From the NCBI GenBank assembly GCA_965220715.1, contig OZ244843.1:3038001-3102000 (forward strand): a stretch of 64,000 nt of DNA, read 5' to 3'. The stretch's first letter is position 1. Each line of letters opens with the position of its first letter. Shown one piece after another: positions 8,001 to 17,059 of the stretch. The DNA is from Bin5 sp965220715 (GTDB lineage: Bacteria > Chloroflexota > Anaerolineae > Caldilineales > Caldilineaceae). Under the pieces are notes generated by a model that saw nothing but the letters and a program-made list of their open reading frames with translations, searched no databases and had not been told where the DNA came from. The position numbers and the translations under genes were made by a program.

Positions 8001-11000
8001 CACGGCTAGTGACGAGGACGACGATGTTGCCCGTCAAACCTTCGAAATCGTTGTCTACGCGTTGCCCTCGCTGCGCGAAGTTCCGGACATCATGGCAACG
8101 AAGGATGAGGGGTTTACACTTGTGCTGTCCGCAGTGTCTGGTGGAAAGGAGCCGTTCGACTATGACGTGACCGGCCTGCCAACCGGTCTGTCCTTCGTGG
8201 AGTCCACGCTAACCATCGCCGGTACACCGACGCAGATTCAAGTAGCCGACGTCACTTTCGCAGTAGATGACGACGACGGCGACACGGCCAGCCGGGATTT
8301 CCAAATCACCGTCAGCGAAGGAGACACAAATCCTTCATTTCCCTACACAATTCCCAATTTCAAAACGAGAGTAGGGAGCTACTATAGTGTGCTTCTTCCT
8401 GGAGCGACCGGCGGAAACTCCCCGTATACCTATACGATTTCCGGGCAACCCAATGCGCTTTCCTTTGATTCAAACACGAGAAGACTTTTCGGCACGCCTA
8501 CCGCGTCGAGGATGCACGAGGTCACCTATACGGCCACGGACCGAGACCTCGACGAGGTTACGCAAACCTTCAATCTCGAAATTGTCGCCGACAACATGCC
8601 GACTGAGCCGTCCGTGGATGACATGCATCTGAAAGTGTCAAGAGCCGTCAACGTAACGTTGCCGGCGGGCACTAACGGCGACCCACCTTATACGCATACG
8701 GTAACGGCACTGCCCCCAGGTCTGAATTTCGATGAAGACACGCGCATACTCGATGGCACGCCTGACACCGCAGGCGCCACCAACGTCACCTACACAGTCA
8801 CTGACGAAGACGAAGACTCCATCTCTACCGATTTCACAATCAACGTCTATGAGATGCCTTCTCTGACCGACGTAAACGACACCTCAACTAAGCAGGGCGA
8901 TCTGTTCACTCTGGTACTACCTGAGGCCACAAGAGGCAGGACTCCGTTTGGGTACTCCGTAACCGGTCTGCCCACCGGGCTCCAATTTATCGATACCTCG
9001 CGCACCATTACCGGCACTCCCACTGCCGTTGGCCCTGCGGACGTAACATATGAGGCTACTGACAAAGACGGCGACAAAGTAAGTGTCACTTTTGAGATCG
9101 ATGTCAGTCTGGATCCAGTGCCGGTCTTAAGTTCGATTTCGGGCTTCAATGCCCTCAAAGGCACACAATTCTACGCGCTGTTGCCGGAGGCATCAGGCGG
9201 CGACGGAACGCTATCCTATGCCGCGACGGGGCTGCCAACCGGGCTTGTCTTCATTTCGGCTTCGCGCACAATCACGGGCACGCCAACGGCAATTGAGACT
9301 ACGAACGTCACGTACACTGTAACGGATGAAGACGGAGACTCGGACAGCGCCTCCTTCACAATTACAGTAGACGCCGATCTGACGCCGACCCTCGGTTCCA
9401 TAACGGGTTACACGGCCAGAGTGGGGTCGCCGTTCAGTGAGGTTCTGCCGGCAGCGACGGGCGGGGATACGCCGCTGGGATACACCGTTGTTGATCTGCC
9501 GGACGGACTCAGCTTTACCGAAGGAACGCGGACGATCGCAGGCACGCCCACAACCGTGGAAGCGCCGACCGTGACCTATACGGTGCGAGACCACGACGGC
9601 GATGAGGCCAGTCAGTCGTTTACGATTACGGTCAATGCCGACCTGAAGCCGACACTGACTACCATTGCGGGTTACACGGCCAGAGTGGGTTCGCCGTTCA
9701 GTGAGGTACTGCCCTTAGCGACGGGCGGGGATACGCCGCTGGGATATACGGTTATAGATCTGCCGGACGGTCTCAGCTTTACCGAAGGAACGCGGACGAT
9801 CGCAGGCACGCCCACAACCGTGGAAGCGCCGACAGTGACCTATACGGTGCGAGACCACGACGGCGATGAGGTCAGTCAGTCGTTTACGATTACGGTCGAA
9901 GAAGATCTGAAGCCGACACTGACAACCATCGCTGGCTACACGGCCAGAGTGGGGTCGCCGTTCAGCGAGGTTCTGCCGGCGGCGACGGGAGGGGATACGC
10001 CGCTGGGCTATACCGTCACAAATATGCCAACGGGCCTCAGTTTTACAGAGAGCACGCGCACGATCGCGGGCACGCCCACGGCCGTGGAATCCCCTACCGT
10101 GATCTACACTGTTCGGGACGACGACGGCGACGAGGCCAACCAATCCTTTACAATTGCGGTCAGCGCCGATCTGATGCCGACACTGGAGGCCATATCGGAC
10201 TCCTCCGCCAAATTGACGAAAGTGTTTACCCGCCAGATGCCAGTAGGGAGCGGCGGCGACGGCGACCTGGTTCACGCGGTGACCGGACTGCCTGATGGAC
10301 TAACGTTTGTCCAATCCTCTCGCACGATAACCGGTACGCCGACGTCGGCGAAAGACTTCGAAGTGACCTATACGGCTACTGACGAGGACAACGATGAGGC
10401 CCGCCAAACTTTTCACATCGTTGTCTACGCGTTGCCCTCACTGCGCGAAGTAGCGGACGTCATGGCCACAAAAGATGAGGTGTTCACACTTGAATTGACA
10501 GCAGTGTCTGGCGGAAAGGAGCCGTTCACCTATACTGTGACCGGCCTGCCAACCGGCCTGTCCTTTGACAAACACTCGCTGACTATTACCGGCACTCCGA
10601 CGCAGGTGCAAGTTGCCGACGTAACTTTTGCGGTAGAGGACGATGACGGCGACACGGCCAGCCAGGAATTTCAGATCTCTGTCAGCGAAGGGGACACAGA
10701 GCCTACGTTCCCCTACACGATTCCCAAAATGGAATTGCGAGTGGATAGTCCCTTTACGTTGCTACTCCCTGGCGCGACCGGCGGGAATGCACCTTATACC
10801 TATACTATTTCGGGGCTTCCCGAAACGCTTTCCTTCAATTCTGATACGAGATGGATTTCCGGCACGCCGACCGCGTCGGGGCTGCACCAGGTCACTTTTA
10901 CAGCCACGGACCGCGATCTTGACCCAGTTTCGCAAACCTTTGAGCTTAATATCGCCGCCGACAACATGCCGACTGAGCCGTCCGTGGACGACTTACACAT

Positions 11001-14000
11001 GAAGGTGACAAGGGCCGTTAGCGTAGAATTGCCCGCGGGCGCCAACGGCGACCCTCCCTATACCTACACAGTTTCGGTACCGCCCTCCGGTCTGGTTTTC
11101 GATGATAAAACGCGCTTAATTTCAGGAACGCCTGACACGCCAGGGATGACCATTGTCACCTACACGGTCACCGACGATGACGGGGACGCAATCTCGACTG
11201 ATTTCAAAATCACCGTCTATACGATGCCTTCTCTGACTGACGTATCGGACGTTTCAATTATGCAAGGAGATTTGTACACTGTGGTGCTTCCCGAGGCCAC
11301 TGGAGGCAGATCTCCGTTCGACTACTCCGTGACCGCTCTGCCGAGCGGTCTGCCCACCGGGCTCCAATTCATCGAGTCCACGCGAACCATCACCGGCACT
11401 CCCACAACTGTTGAAACTGCGAACGTCACTTATGAGGCAACCGACGAGGACGGCGACAAGGCCAGCGTCACTTTTGAGATCGACGTCAGCCAGGATCCAA
11501 TGCCTGAACTTGACTCGGTATCGGACTTCAATGCCACGAAAGGCTCACAATTCTACGCGCTGTTGGAGGAAGCAAGAGGCGGCAACGCACCACTAGTTTA
11601 CTCGGCTACGGGATTGCCTGCGGGCCTGGAGTTCATCACAAACACGCGAGTTATCACCGGCACGCCGACCCAGATGGAAGTCGCCACCGTCACGTACACG
11701 GCTACTGATAATGACAATGATCAAGACAGCGTCACGTTTAAGATAACGGTTAGCGAGCCGGACCAAGGGGTACAGGGAGGCAATACTCAGGTTGGTAATA
11801 ACGGCGGCGGCAACAACGGCGGCGGCAACCAGCGTGAGGAAAGTACTCAAGACCCACCGGCATTGACTCTGGGCGACACGGTAGGATACTCGGCCCGAGT
11901 AGGTGTACAGTTCACGCAGCAACTGCGGGCTGCCAATGGAGGAACTCCTCCTTATGCCTACTCCGTCACCACACTGCCGGCAGGCTTAACATTCGATAGA
12001 GGAACGCACACGATATCGGGAACACCGTCGGAAGCCGGCACGACGACCATCACCTATATGGTGACGGACGACAACAGTGGCCAAGCCAGCGATGACTTCA
12101 CGATCACGGTTAGTCCGCCAGTCCTCCGTTTGAGCGATACTTCTGGATTTTCTGCCAAAGTAGGGGAGCAGTTCACGCAGCAACCGCCAGAGGCCACCGG
12201 AGGAACGACACCCTACCAATACTCGGTCACGACACTTCCGGCCGGCCTGGCTTTCGTGCAAAGCACGCGCACCATCGCGGGCACGCCGACGTCGGCGGGA
12301 ACTGTGAATGTAACGTACACGGTGACTGACAGCAGCTCGCAATCTGCGAGCGATGCATTCACTATTACAGTAAGCGAAGGGGAGTCTGAACTAACCGGCG
12401 AGACAGGAACTGGCGACGCAAACACGCAGAGTCCGCCAGCACTGACGTTGAGTGACACGACAGGATTTACGGCAAAAGTAGGGACCCTGTTCACGCAGCA
12501 ACTGCCCGCGGCCAGCGGAGGATCGTCACCATACGCATACATGGTCACGGACCTGCCATCAGGCCTGTCCTTCTTGGAGATAACCCGAACCATCACTGGA
12601 ACGCCCACGATGGCGGAGACGAAAGTCGTAACTTACACTGTTGCTGACAGCGAATTTTCCTCCGCCAGCGACAACTTCACCATCACTGTCGGAGAGGGGC
12701 AGTCCGGCCAACAAGGTGGAACAGGAAATGGCGGCAAGAGCGACGGCGGCGGTGGTGGCGGTGGTGGCGGAGGTGGCGGCGGTAAGAGCAATTCAGGTGA
12801 CTCTGGTAATTCGGGCAACCGGCAGAGATATGTTCCACCGGCCCCGTCTCCGCTGCAGTCGCAGCAGCAGTCAGCGCCCGCTCCCGTTCCTGTCGCGATT
12901 ACCACACCATATATTATGAATGTTCGTTCAGGGCCAGGCCTCGACTACGAGGTAATCACAACAGTTCCCGAGGGGACGCGTGCCAGCATCTACGGCAGAG
13001 ACCCGCTTGACGACTGGTTCCAGGTCCAAATTGAAGGGGTTGACGGCATGGTCTGGATCTATCAGGATCTGACCACAGTTGAAGGTTCCCTTGATGGGGT
13101 CAGATTCCTCGAGCAGTGGGAAATTGACCTGATTGCGAGGCCGGGCGACGGCCCACTGGCCGTCACTACGCCCGACATATTGAATGTGCGCTCGGGGCCG
13201 GGCCTCGACTACGACATACTGACGACTGTTCCAAGCGGAACGCAGGCCACGATCATTGGCATCGGGCCAAATAGTGAATGGTACAAGGTCAATCTGGGAG
13301 TGCTAAGTGAGCCTGCGTGGATTTACGCGAGCTTAACAACAGTTACAGGATCGCTTGCCAGCGTCAAGCAGTATACGCAAGCAGAAGTGGATGGTATAGA
13401 GACGGGAGCTTATAATCCGGTTGCCACTACAGTTCCTGCCATCCTGAATGTGCGCAGTGGACCGGGAACCGAGTACGACATCGTTAAAACGGTAGAGCAA
13501 GGCACGCAGGCCGAAATCATCGGCATCGGCCCGCAGGACGAGTGGTTCCTGGTGGAGCTGGACAGCCTGGACGATCCAGCCTGGATCTATCAGGACCTGA
13601 CAACTGTCGTAGGATCGCTTGCCGGGGTCAGACGGGTGGCGTCGTGGCAGGTTGGACAACCCGGCAGCGACACGGAAGTTGATCGCCCGATTGCCGTAAC
13701 CTACCCGTCGCTGGTCAACGTGCGCGAAGGCCCCGGCGACAGTTACGGCGTTCTGAAGGCAGTCGGCCAAGGGACCAGGGCCTGGATCATGGGAATCAGC
13801 CCGGACGAGAATTGGTATCTGGTTGACATCGACGGTCTGGACCAATTGGGTTGGATACGCGAGGACCTTACTGTTCTCGTCGGGTCGCTGGATAATGTAA
13901 AACGCATTACTGCTGATGAAATAGCGATGCTGCCGGTTGCCATCGCTAACACGGCCCTCCTCAATGTGCGGTCGGGACCGGACACCAGTTACGGCCTGGT

Positions 14001-14610
14001 CACTACCATTTCAGAAGGGACCTGGGTCGAGGTCATTGGCGTCAACGCACAGTCCGATTGGTTCAAGGTAGAGTATGACGACATAGGGGGACAGGGGTGG
14101 ATCTACAGCGAACTTACCTATCTCGCCGGTCCGCTCTCGAGTGTGACTCAGATCGCCTCAGCGGGAAGTCCGATCTCGACGCAGCCCACCGCCTCTCCGC
14201 AGGCCGCGCCTACACCGCAACCCCCCTCTACACCGCAGGTCGAAGTGGGGTCGATAACCGTTGATCTGTCGTTGCCATCGAGTGGCACTATAGATCTCGA
14301 AGTCAGTTGGACCGATGCAGACGCTTGTTCGGAGCTCTACAGAATTTACTACAGGTCCAACACTGAATCGATCACCTACTTTTCTCTGGAGACAGCAGTC
14401 ATAGCATCGACCGCCAACACGAAGAGCCTGAGCTTCCAGACACTACCTGGCAGCAGCCTGATATCTGCCTGGTGCGGAACGCACGGCGCCGGGCGGCAGG
14501 TGGCGGAAGTTCAAATTGACTCAAATGTGGAAGGAACCTACAGTTCTGCGCCGCAACAGCCGGCCACTGATTCAGTTGCTGCCGGGACCGCAGCGGCGAG
14601 TCGCAACTGA
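5023..14610 (+). CDS. Giant exported protein with 24 He_PIG-type Ig repeats and five SH3b domains
   Basis: About 3,195 residues. A basic start (MQRRKEF) and a long hydrophobic stretch ending near IALA give a signal peptide. Then come three related modules of about 115 residues, each with a Cys pair (for example DNCE...TSCP). From about residue 400 to 2240 there are 21 cadherin-like He_PIG repeats of about 88 residues with the cores GYTARVGSPF, LPDGLTF and GTPT. A Gly/Asn-rich linker, three more repeats and a poly-Gly/Ser linker follow. Five bacterial SH3 domains (NVRSGPG...W, nucleotides about 12,890-14,150) and an Fn3-like tail close the protein. No LPXTG or C-terminal anchor is seen. SH3b domains often bind cell-wall material and He_PIG repeats often act as adhesive spacers, so an extracellular adhesin or scaffold is likely. 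TTG 4993, with a strong GGAGG, is an alternative start. Confidence 0.9.
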   Translation: MQRRKEFLIGSLIGLSIMLLALLAAVAVPDSRIALAEDSTDPSAGISLGVNRLRQGDGTDLSATLRNLPHDPDDVYGFPAYTHRFDLERKVGEEWNDADNCEVSPVGETKNIHPVYSDWKVISYAGHGLSIPTSCPVGTYRVKFVLWGVDSAELVTDTREFTVLLGPSVTIEMPSGPHYRGTSIDATIKFHELIQGASYTYEAYVMNDNPNFADNCEGTGLGRNEISSLGSVDENPEVRTGTITSSCPKENYDLTVKLFNAENQLKATKSVVFTITTNPAAIPSVGVAMSESSPVTPGTEFDVIFTFYDLQDDTAIRYRDTMTNTGTSQPVGRMECGGGGVGWGQNVSSTVSRNPNVNRVTIASDCPEGSYEVVSLMEYGTDNKRISGSAKFTIGNPDLTPTAPSVSNYAATQNSYFSEQLPLGSGGDGTLSYGATPLPAGLIFDDLSRTIAGTPTGTGPTTVRYTVTDSDGDSDYVDFTITVVADLTPTAPSVLNYTAKQNSTFSEQLPLGSGGDGTLSYGATPLPAGLIFDDLSRTIAGTPTGSGPTTVRYTVTDSDGDSAYVDFTITVVADLTPTFGPIAGYTARVGSPFSEVLPAATGGDGTLSYTATPLPDGLTFDNVSRTVSGTPTKVEAPTVTYTVRDADGDEAIKTFTISVVADLTPTFGPIAGYTARVGSPFSEVLPAATGGDGTLSYTAIPLPDGLTFDNVSRTISGTPTKVEAPTVTYTVRDADGDEAIKTFTISVVADLTPTFGPIAGYTARVGSPFSEVLPAATGGDGTLSYTATPLPDGLTFDNVSRTVSGTPTKVEAPTVTYTVSDDDGDEDSTTFTITVAADLTPTLSTITGYTARVGSPFSQELPAATGGDTPLGYTATNLPDGLSFTEGTRTIAGTPTTVESPTVTYTVEDDDGDQARKTFVITVEADLTPTLESIADTDAKLTKVFTLQLPAGSGGDGDLEYDATGRPPGLSFVQSSRTITGTPTTAGDYVITYTASDEDDDVARQTFEIVVYALPSLREVPDIMATKDEGFTLVLSAVSGGKEPFDYDVTGLPTGLSFVESTLTIAGTPTQIQVADVTFAVDDDDGDTASRDFQITVSEGDTNPSFPYTIPNFKTRVGSYYSVLLPGATGGNSPYTYTISGQPNALSFDSNTRRLFGTPTASRMHEVTYTATDRDLDEVTQTFNLEIVADNMPTEPSVDDMHLKVSRAVNVTLPAGTNGDPPYTHTVTALPPGLNFDEDTRILDGTPDTAGATNVTYTVTDEDEDSISTDFTINVYEMPSLTDVNDTSTKQGDLFTLVLPEATRGRTPFGYSVTGLPTGLQFIDTSRTITGTPTAVGPADVTYEATDKDGDKVSVTFEIDVSLDPVPVLSSISGFNALKGTQFYALLPEASGGDGTLSYAATGLPTGLVFISASRTITGTPTAIETTNVTYTVTDEDGDSDSASFTITVDADLTPTLGSITGYTARVGSPFSEVLPAATGGDTPLGYTVVDLPDGLSFTEGTRTIAGTPTTVEAPTVTYTVRDHDGDEASQSFTITVNADLKPTLTTIAGYTARVGSPFSEVLPLATGGDTPLGYTVIDLPDGLSFTEGTRTIAGTPTTVEAPTVTYTVRDHDGDEVSQSFTITVEEDLKPTLTTIAGYTARVGSPFSEVLPAATGGDTPLGYTVTNMPTGLSFTESTRTIAGTPTAVESPTVIYTVRDDDGDEANQSFTIAVSADLMPTLEAISDSSAKLTKVFTRQMPVGSGGDGDLVHAVTGLPDGLTFVQSSRTITGTPTSAKDFEVTYTATDEDNDEARQTFHIVVYALPSLREVADVMATKDEVFTLELTAVSGGKEPFTYTVTGLPTGLSFDKHSLTITGTPTQVQVADVTFAVEDDDGDTASQEFQISVSEGDTEPTFPYTIPKMELRVDSPFTLLLPGATGGNAPYTYTISGLPETLSFNSDTRWISGTPTASGLHQVTFTATDRDLDPVSQTFELNIAADNMPTEPSVDDLHMKVTRAVSVELPAGANGDPPYTYTVSVPPSGLVFDDKTRLISGTPDTPGMTIVTYTVTDDDGDAISTDFKITVYTMPSLTDVSDVSIMQGDLYTVVLPEATGGRSPFDYSVTALPSGLPTGLQFIESTRTITGTPTTVETANVTYEATDEDGDKASVTFEIDVSQDPMPELDSVSDFNATKGSQFYALLEEARGGNAPLVYSATGLPAGLEFITNTRVITGTPTQMEVATVTYTATDNDNDQDSVTFKITVSEPDQGVQGGNTQVGNNGGGNNGGGNQREESTQDPPALTLGDTVGYSARVGVQFTQQLRAANGGTPPYAYSVTTLPAGLTFDRGTHTISGTPSEAGTTTITYMVTDDNSGQASDDFTITVSPPVLRLSDTSGFSAKVGEQFTQQPPEATGGTTPYQYSVTTLPAGLAFVQSTRTIAGTPTSAGTVNVTYTVTDSSSQSASDAFTITVSEGESELTGETGTGDANTQSPPALTLSDTTGFTAKVGTLFTQQLPAASGGSSPYAYMVTDLPSGLSFLEITRTITGTPTMAETKVVTYTVADSEFSSASDNFTITVGEGQSGQQGGTGNGGKSDGGGGGGGGGGGGGKSNSGDSGNSGNRQRYVPPAPSPLQSQQQSAPAPVPVAITTPYIMNVRSGPGLDYEVITTVPEGTRASIYGRDPLDDWFQVQIEGVDGMVWIYQDLTTVEGSLDGVRFLEQWEIDLIARPGDGPLAVTTPDILNVRSGPGLDYDILTTVPSGTQATIIGIGPNSEWYKVNLGVLSEPAWIYASLTTVTGSLASVKQYTQAEVDGIETGAYNPVATTVPAILNVRSGPGTEYDIVKTVEQGTQAEIIGIGPQDEWFLVELDSLDDPAWIYQDLTTVVGSLAGVRRVASWQVGQPGSDTEVDRPIAVTYPSLVNVREGPGDSYGVLKAVGQGTRAWIMGISPDENWYLVDIDGLDQLGWIREDLTVLVGSLDNVKRITADEIAMLPVAIANTALLNVRSGPDTSYGLVTTISEGTWVEVIGVNAQSDWFKVEYDDIGGQGWIYSELTYLAGPLSSVTQIASAGSPISTQPTASPQAAPTPQPPSTPQVEVGSITVDLSLPSSGTIDLEVSWTDADACSELYRIYYRSNTESITYFSLETAVIASTANTKSLSFQTLPGSSLISAWCGTHGAGRQVAEVQIDSNVEGTYSSAPQQPATDSVAAGTAAASRN
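6745..7536 (+). repeat. Three nearly identical 264-bp coding repeats
   Basis: Three consecutive 88-codon domains starting at about 6745, 7009 and 7273 are almost identical at nucleotide level. Examples are the shared ACTTTCGGTCCCATCGC opening and GCACGCCGACAAAAGTGG near the end. Synonymous positions are conserved as well, so this is recent duplication or gene conversion rather than protein-level selection alone. Other domains in the gene are much more diverged. Confidence 0.85.
7534..11755 (+). repeat. Higher-order duplication: a nine-domain block copied within the giant gene
   Basis: Domains 6 to 12 (about 7534-9372) correspond in order to domains 15 to 21 (about 9904-11755), at an offset of about 2,370 bases, which is nine domains. 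Each pair shares private wording. Domains 7 and 16 both have AKLTKVFT, 8 and 17 both open LPSLREV, 9 and 18 have PYTIP, 10 and 19 have DNMPTEPSVDD, and 11 and 20 have MPSLTDV. The array therefore grew by copying a multi-domain block, with single-domain duplications elsewhere. Confidence 0.85.
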
Positions 14611-14698
14611 AGGGGTCGAGACACAGGTATGCATACGAGTGTACGACAGGTTGCCACTACCTAACAGCGTACCAGGAGCCTAGCCAGCCCCTTCCGCA

Positions 14699-14730
14699 GC
14701 CCCCGCCAATCGAAGGCGGGGGCTTTTCTT
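14699..14730 (+). terminator. Intrinsic terminator after the giant gene
   Basis: A perfect 9-bp stem GCCCCCGCC / GGCGGGGGC with a 7-base loop is followed by TTTTCTTT. It lies 89 bases after the stop codon of the surface-protein gene. Confidence 0.85.
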
Positions 14731-14781
14731 TGGCGCCGCCCGTCCTCGATTTTGAAATCGTGTCCTAATGGTAACTACAGG

Positions 14782-14845
14782 GGGTCGTTGACGCTGGTCT
14801 GAACTGAGATTTGCAAGGGCATATTTTGGTCTATCCACGAAGGGC
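14782..14845 (+). repeat. Dispersed 64-bp repeat, copy 1
   Basis: This segment aligns without gaps to 20122-20185. Both contain TCTGAACTGAGATTT in the middle and end in TGGTCTATCCACGAAGGGC, with about 11 mismatches in 64 bases. Both lie in gene-free DNA. No open frame or terminal inverted repeat is seen, so this may be a fragment of a genome-wide intergenic repeat. Confidence 0.7.
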
Positions 14846-14911
14846 AGGGGGAACTGCAGGGGGAACTGCAGGGGGAACTGCAGGGGGAACTGCAGGGGGA
14901 ACTGCAGGGGG
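14845..14911 (+). repeat. 12-bp tandem repeat, about 5.6 units
   Basis: Five perfect copies of CAGGGGGAACTG and one partial copy follow directly after dispersed repeat copy 1. The units are identical, so the tract could vary in copy number between strains. It lies outside any supported gene. Confidence 0.9.
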
Positions 14912-15202
14912 TAGGGGATGGGGGTTAGTGAGAAACCCATTCGCTAGCCTCGCTCGGGCTCGCGAATTGAATAAGGCTGAGTAGATACTCTGAATGCTTC
15001 AACAAGGTACTGCCGACGGTACGTGGGTGGAGTCCTCCTTCCCGGTAGTGTAGTTTAGCAATCCAACTCGTGCTGGCCGGGTGCCGACCGACAAGGGATG
15101 GGGAAGGACGCAGCCAGGCCTCGAGCGGCGCCAATTGGAGGGGATGCACGTTTCGGTGAGCCAATTCGCCGCTGCTCATATTGATATCGTCACGGTCAAA
15201 GG
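14912..15202. other. Gene-free stretch before the VOC gene
   Basis: About 290 bases without a supported gene. An 84-codon minus-strand frame is present (14925-15179) but has no recognisable family and no clear ribosome site, and it runs through low-complexity sequence. Confidence 0.5.
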
Positions 15203-15616
15203 TTAGATTTCTCCCAGACGCGTACCTTCGGGGACTTCGGTGTCGCTTTCAAAGTCGAGCCGGTATCCGTCCGGGTCGTTCAACGATGTAAGCCACATGC
15301 CGTTGCTGACAAAAGGTTCCGACACTTTGAGTCCGCGCGCCCTGACCTGGTGATAGACCTGCAACGCGTCGTCGCAGATGAAGACGGTCGTGACTCCCTC
15401 GCCCACTTGCCCGGACGGCGTCCAGGAGTCGGGCCCTTCGGTTGGAAACTGCTGCAGCATCAGCGCCGCCTCTGCAAGAGTAAGCCAGCACCAGCGCAGC
15501 TGCCCATCCGGCTCCCATTTGTCTCGGATTACGCAACCCAATCCATCCACATAGAAGCGGATTGATGCTTTCATGTCTGAGACCCTGAAGAAGGGCACGG
15601 CCTGCTTTATATTCAT
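15203..15616 (-). CDS. VOC-family (glyoxalase/bleomycin-resistance fold) protein
   Basis: A 137-residue protein opening with AVPFFRVSDMKASIRFYVDGLG and ending with LTSLNDPDGYRLDFES, the paired beta-alpha-beta layout of a VOC domain. Members bind a metal and act as isomerases, dioxygenases or drug-binding proteins; the substrate here is unknown. It is the last gene of a minus-strand group with a sugar-acid dehydratase and an aldo/keto reductase, and may share their transcript. A full-length single VOC module is present, with no sign of decay. Confidence 0.85.
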   Translation of the reverse strand: MNIKQAVPFFRVSDMKASIRFYVDGLGCVIRDKWEPDGQLRWCWLTLAEAALMLQQFPTEGPDSWTPSGQVGEGVTTVFICDDALQVYHQVRARGLKVSEPFVSNGMWLTSLNDPDGYRLDFESDTEVPEGTRLGEI

Positions 15617-15710
15617 TGCCTATCTTGCCCCGATTCTCTTAGTCGATAGCGGGAAAGCACGCCTCCGCGGCGGGGAAGCGGAGGCGCGTTTCGTTGCCCT
15701 ACCTGCACAG

Positions 15711-16874
15711 TTACCAGTTTGTGTGCGACCCATCGCGGCGCTGCAGATGGGTCGCTTCCCAGAAACGGAATTCTTCCGCCTGCGCCCGCTCTTCGTTGAA
15801 CTCCACGCCCAGGCCGGGACCGTCCGGCACGATGTAGTGGAAGCCGTCCAGCTGTGGCTGCACGGGGAACCAGTCGGCGTCGTAGAAGCCGCCCTCTTCG
15901 GTAGGGGAGACGCGCACCTCCAGCCAGGCGAAGTTGGGCACGGCGGCAGCCAGGTGTACGGTCGCCGCGCTGCAGATGGGGCCAAGTGGATTATGCGGCA
16001 TCAGGTCGATGTAGTGGGCCTCGGCCATTGCCGCCACCTTCGCCGCCTCGGTCAAACCGCCTACGTTGCAGAGATCGATGCGGGCGAACTGGGTGATGCC
16101 GCGCTCGATGTAGGGCAGGAACTGCCACTTACTCGAGAACTCCTCGCCGATGGCAAAGGGAACGTCGGTCATGCGGCGGAGTGCTTCGTAGGCTTCCGGT
16201 GTCTCGTCACGGATCGGCTCTTCCAAGAAGTCCAGCGTTCCGGAAGGCATGCGTTGGCAGAATGAAGCAGCTTCAGCCACGCTCAAGCGGTGGTGAAAGT
16301 CGATGCCAAACACCGGCACCGGTCCTATCGCTTCGCGTACGGCAGTCAGCCACTGAGCCGTTACGCCCAACGATTCGCGGGGTTCGAAGATCGTTTCAGG
16401 TTCGTCTGCCCGGCGGCCGGGATGCGAGCCGGTGCGAATCGCGGGCCAGCCCAGGTCCACCAGCAGCTGCACGTTCTCGATCAACTCCTCTTGGGTTGAT
16501 CCACCGGTCGAGCCGAAGCAGGGAACCAACTCCCGCTGCTTTCCCCCCAACAGTTGGTACACAGGAACATTGAGCGCTTTGCCGGCGATATCGTACAAGG
16601 CGATGTCTATGGCAGATATCGCAGCGGTGAGGACCCGCCCGCCTTCGAAGTACTGACTGCGGTACATCTCCTGCCACAACGCTCCCATGCGCAGCGGATC
16701 GCGGCCGATCAGGAACTCCCGGTAGTGCTTGACTGCGCCCAACACCGCCATTTCGCGGCCGGATAGGCCCGACTCTCCCCAACCGTGCAATCCTTCGTCG
16801 GTCTCTACCTTGACGATCATCTGATTGCGCTCTCCCACCCAGACAGGGTAGGTCTTGATATCGGTGATTTTCAT
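15711..16874 (-). CDS. Enolase-superfamily sugar-acid dehydratase (galactonate/mannonate dehydratase-like)
   Basis: About 387 residues starting at MKITDIKTYPVWV (GGGAA upstream); the open frame extends 18 codons further. It has the mandelate racemase/muconate lactonising fold. Visible catalytic and metal residues are the D and H in FGIDFHHR, the E in FLEEP, the E in IGEEF and the H in MPHNPLGP. This pattern fits D-galactonate dehydratase and its relatives, which remove water from an aldonic acid to give a 2-keto-3-deoxy acid. The exact sugar acid cannot be assigned. It lies between a VOC gene and an aldo/keto reductase on the same strand, consistent with sugar catabolism. Confidence 0.87.
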   Translation of the reverse strand: MKITDIKTYPVWVGERNQMIVKVETDEGLHGWGESGLSGREMAVLGAVKHYREFLIGRDPLRMGALWQEMYRSQYFEGGRVLTAAISAIDIALYDIAGKALNVPVYQLLGGKQRELVPCFGSTGGSTQEELIENVQLLVDLGWPAIRTGSHPGRRADEPETIFEPRESLGVTAQWLTAVREAIGPVPVFGIDFHHRLSVAEAASFCQRMPSGTLDFLEEPIRDETPEAYEALRRMTDVPFAIGEEFSSKWQFLPYIERGITQFARIDLCNVGGLTEAAKVAAMAEAHYIDLMPHNPLGPICSAATVHLAAAVPNFAWLEVRVSPTEEGGFYDADWFPVQPQLDGFHYIVPDGPGLGVEFNEERAQAEEFRFWEATHLQRRDGSHTNW

Positions 16875-17059
16875 AGCGATTTCCCAGCTTCTCTTTTTGA
16901 AGTGCCGATGGTTTAGGGCGAACTGCATTCGAATCGAAGACGGTGGTTCGGACTAAACATTCACCTGTTCTCTCTCTTGGCTCGCCGGGGCGCGTCGTCT
17001 TGGTTGACCAAGAAGAAAACGCAGTCGAAGAGACGGCGCGAAGCCCGGCTAAACTCGCG

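Noticed and set aside
7057..8037. 326-codon minus-strand frame inside the giant gene
   Set aside because: The repetitive plus-strand gene generates repeated antisense open phases. The product merely mirrors the 88-codon period and is rich in Arg/Gly/Val without fold motifs.
5023..14610. Considered whether the repeats of the giant gene might be a CRISPR-like or satellite array
   Set aside because: The repeats are in frame, about 88 codons long, without unique spacers, and translate to He_PIG domains throughout.
14680..14940. 86-codon minus-strand frame containing repeated PLQF units
   Set aside because: The apparent protein repeat is only the translation of the 12-bp non-coding tandem tract, and there is no ribosome site or family.
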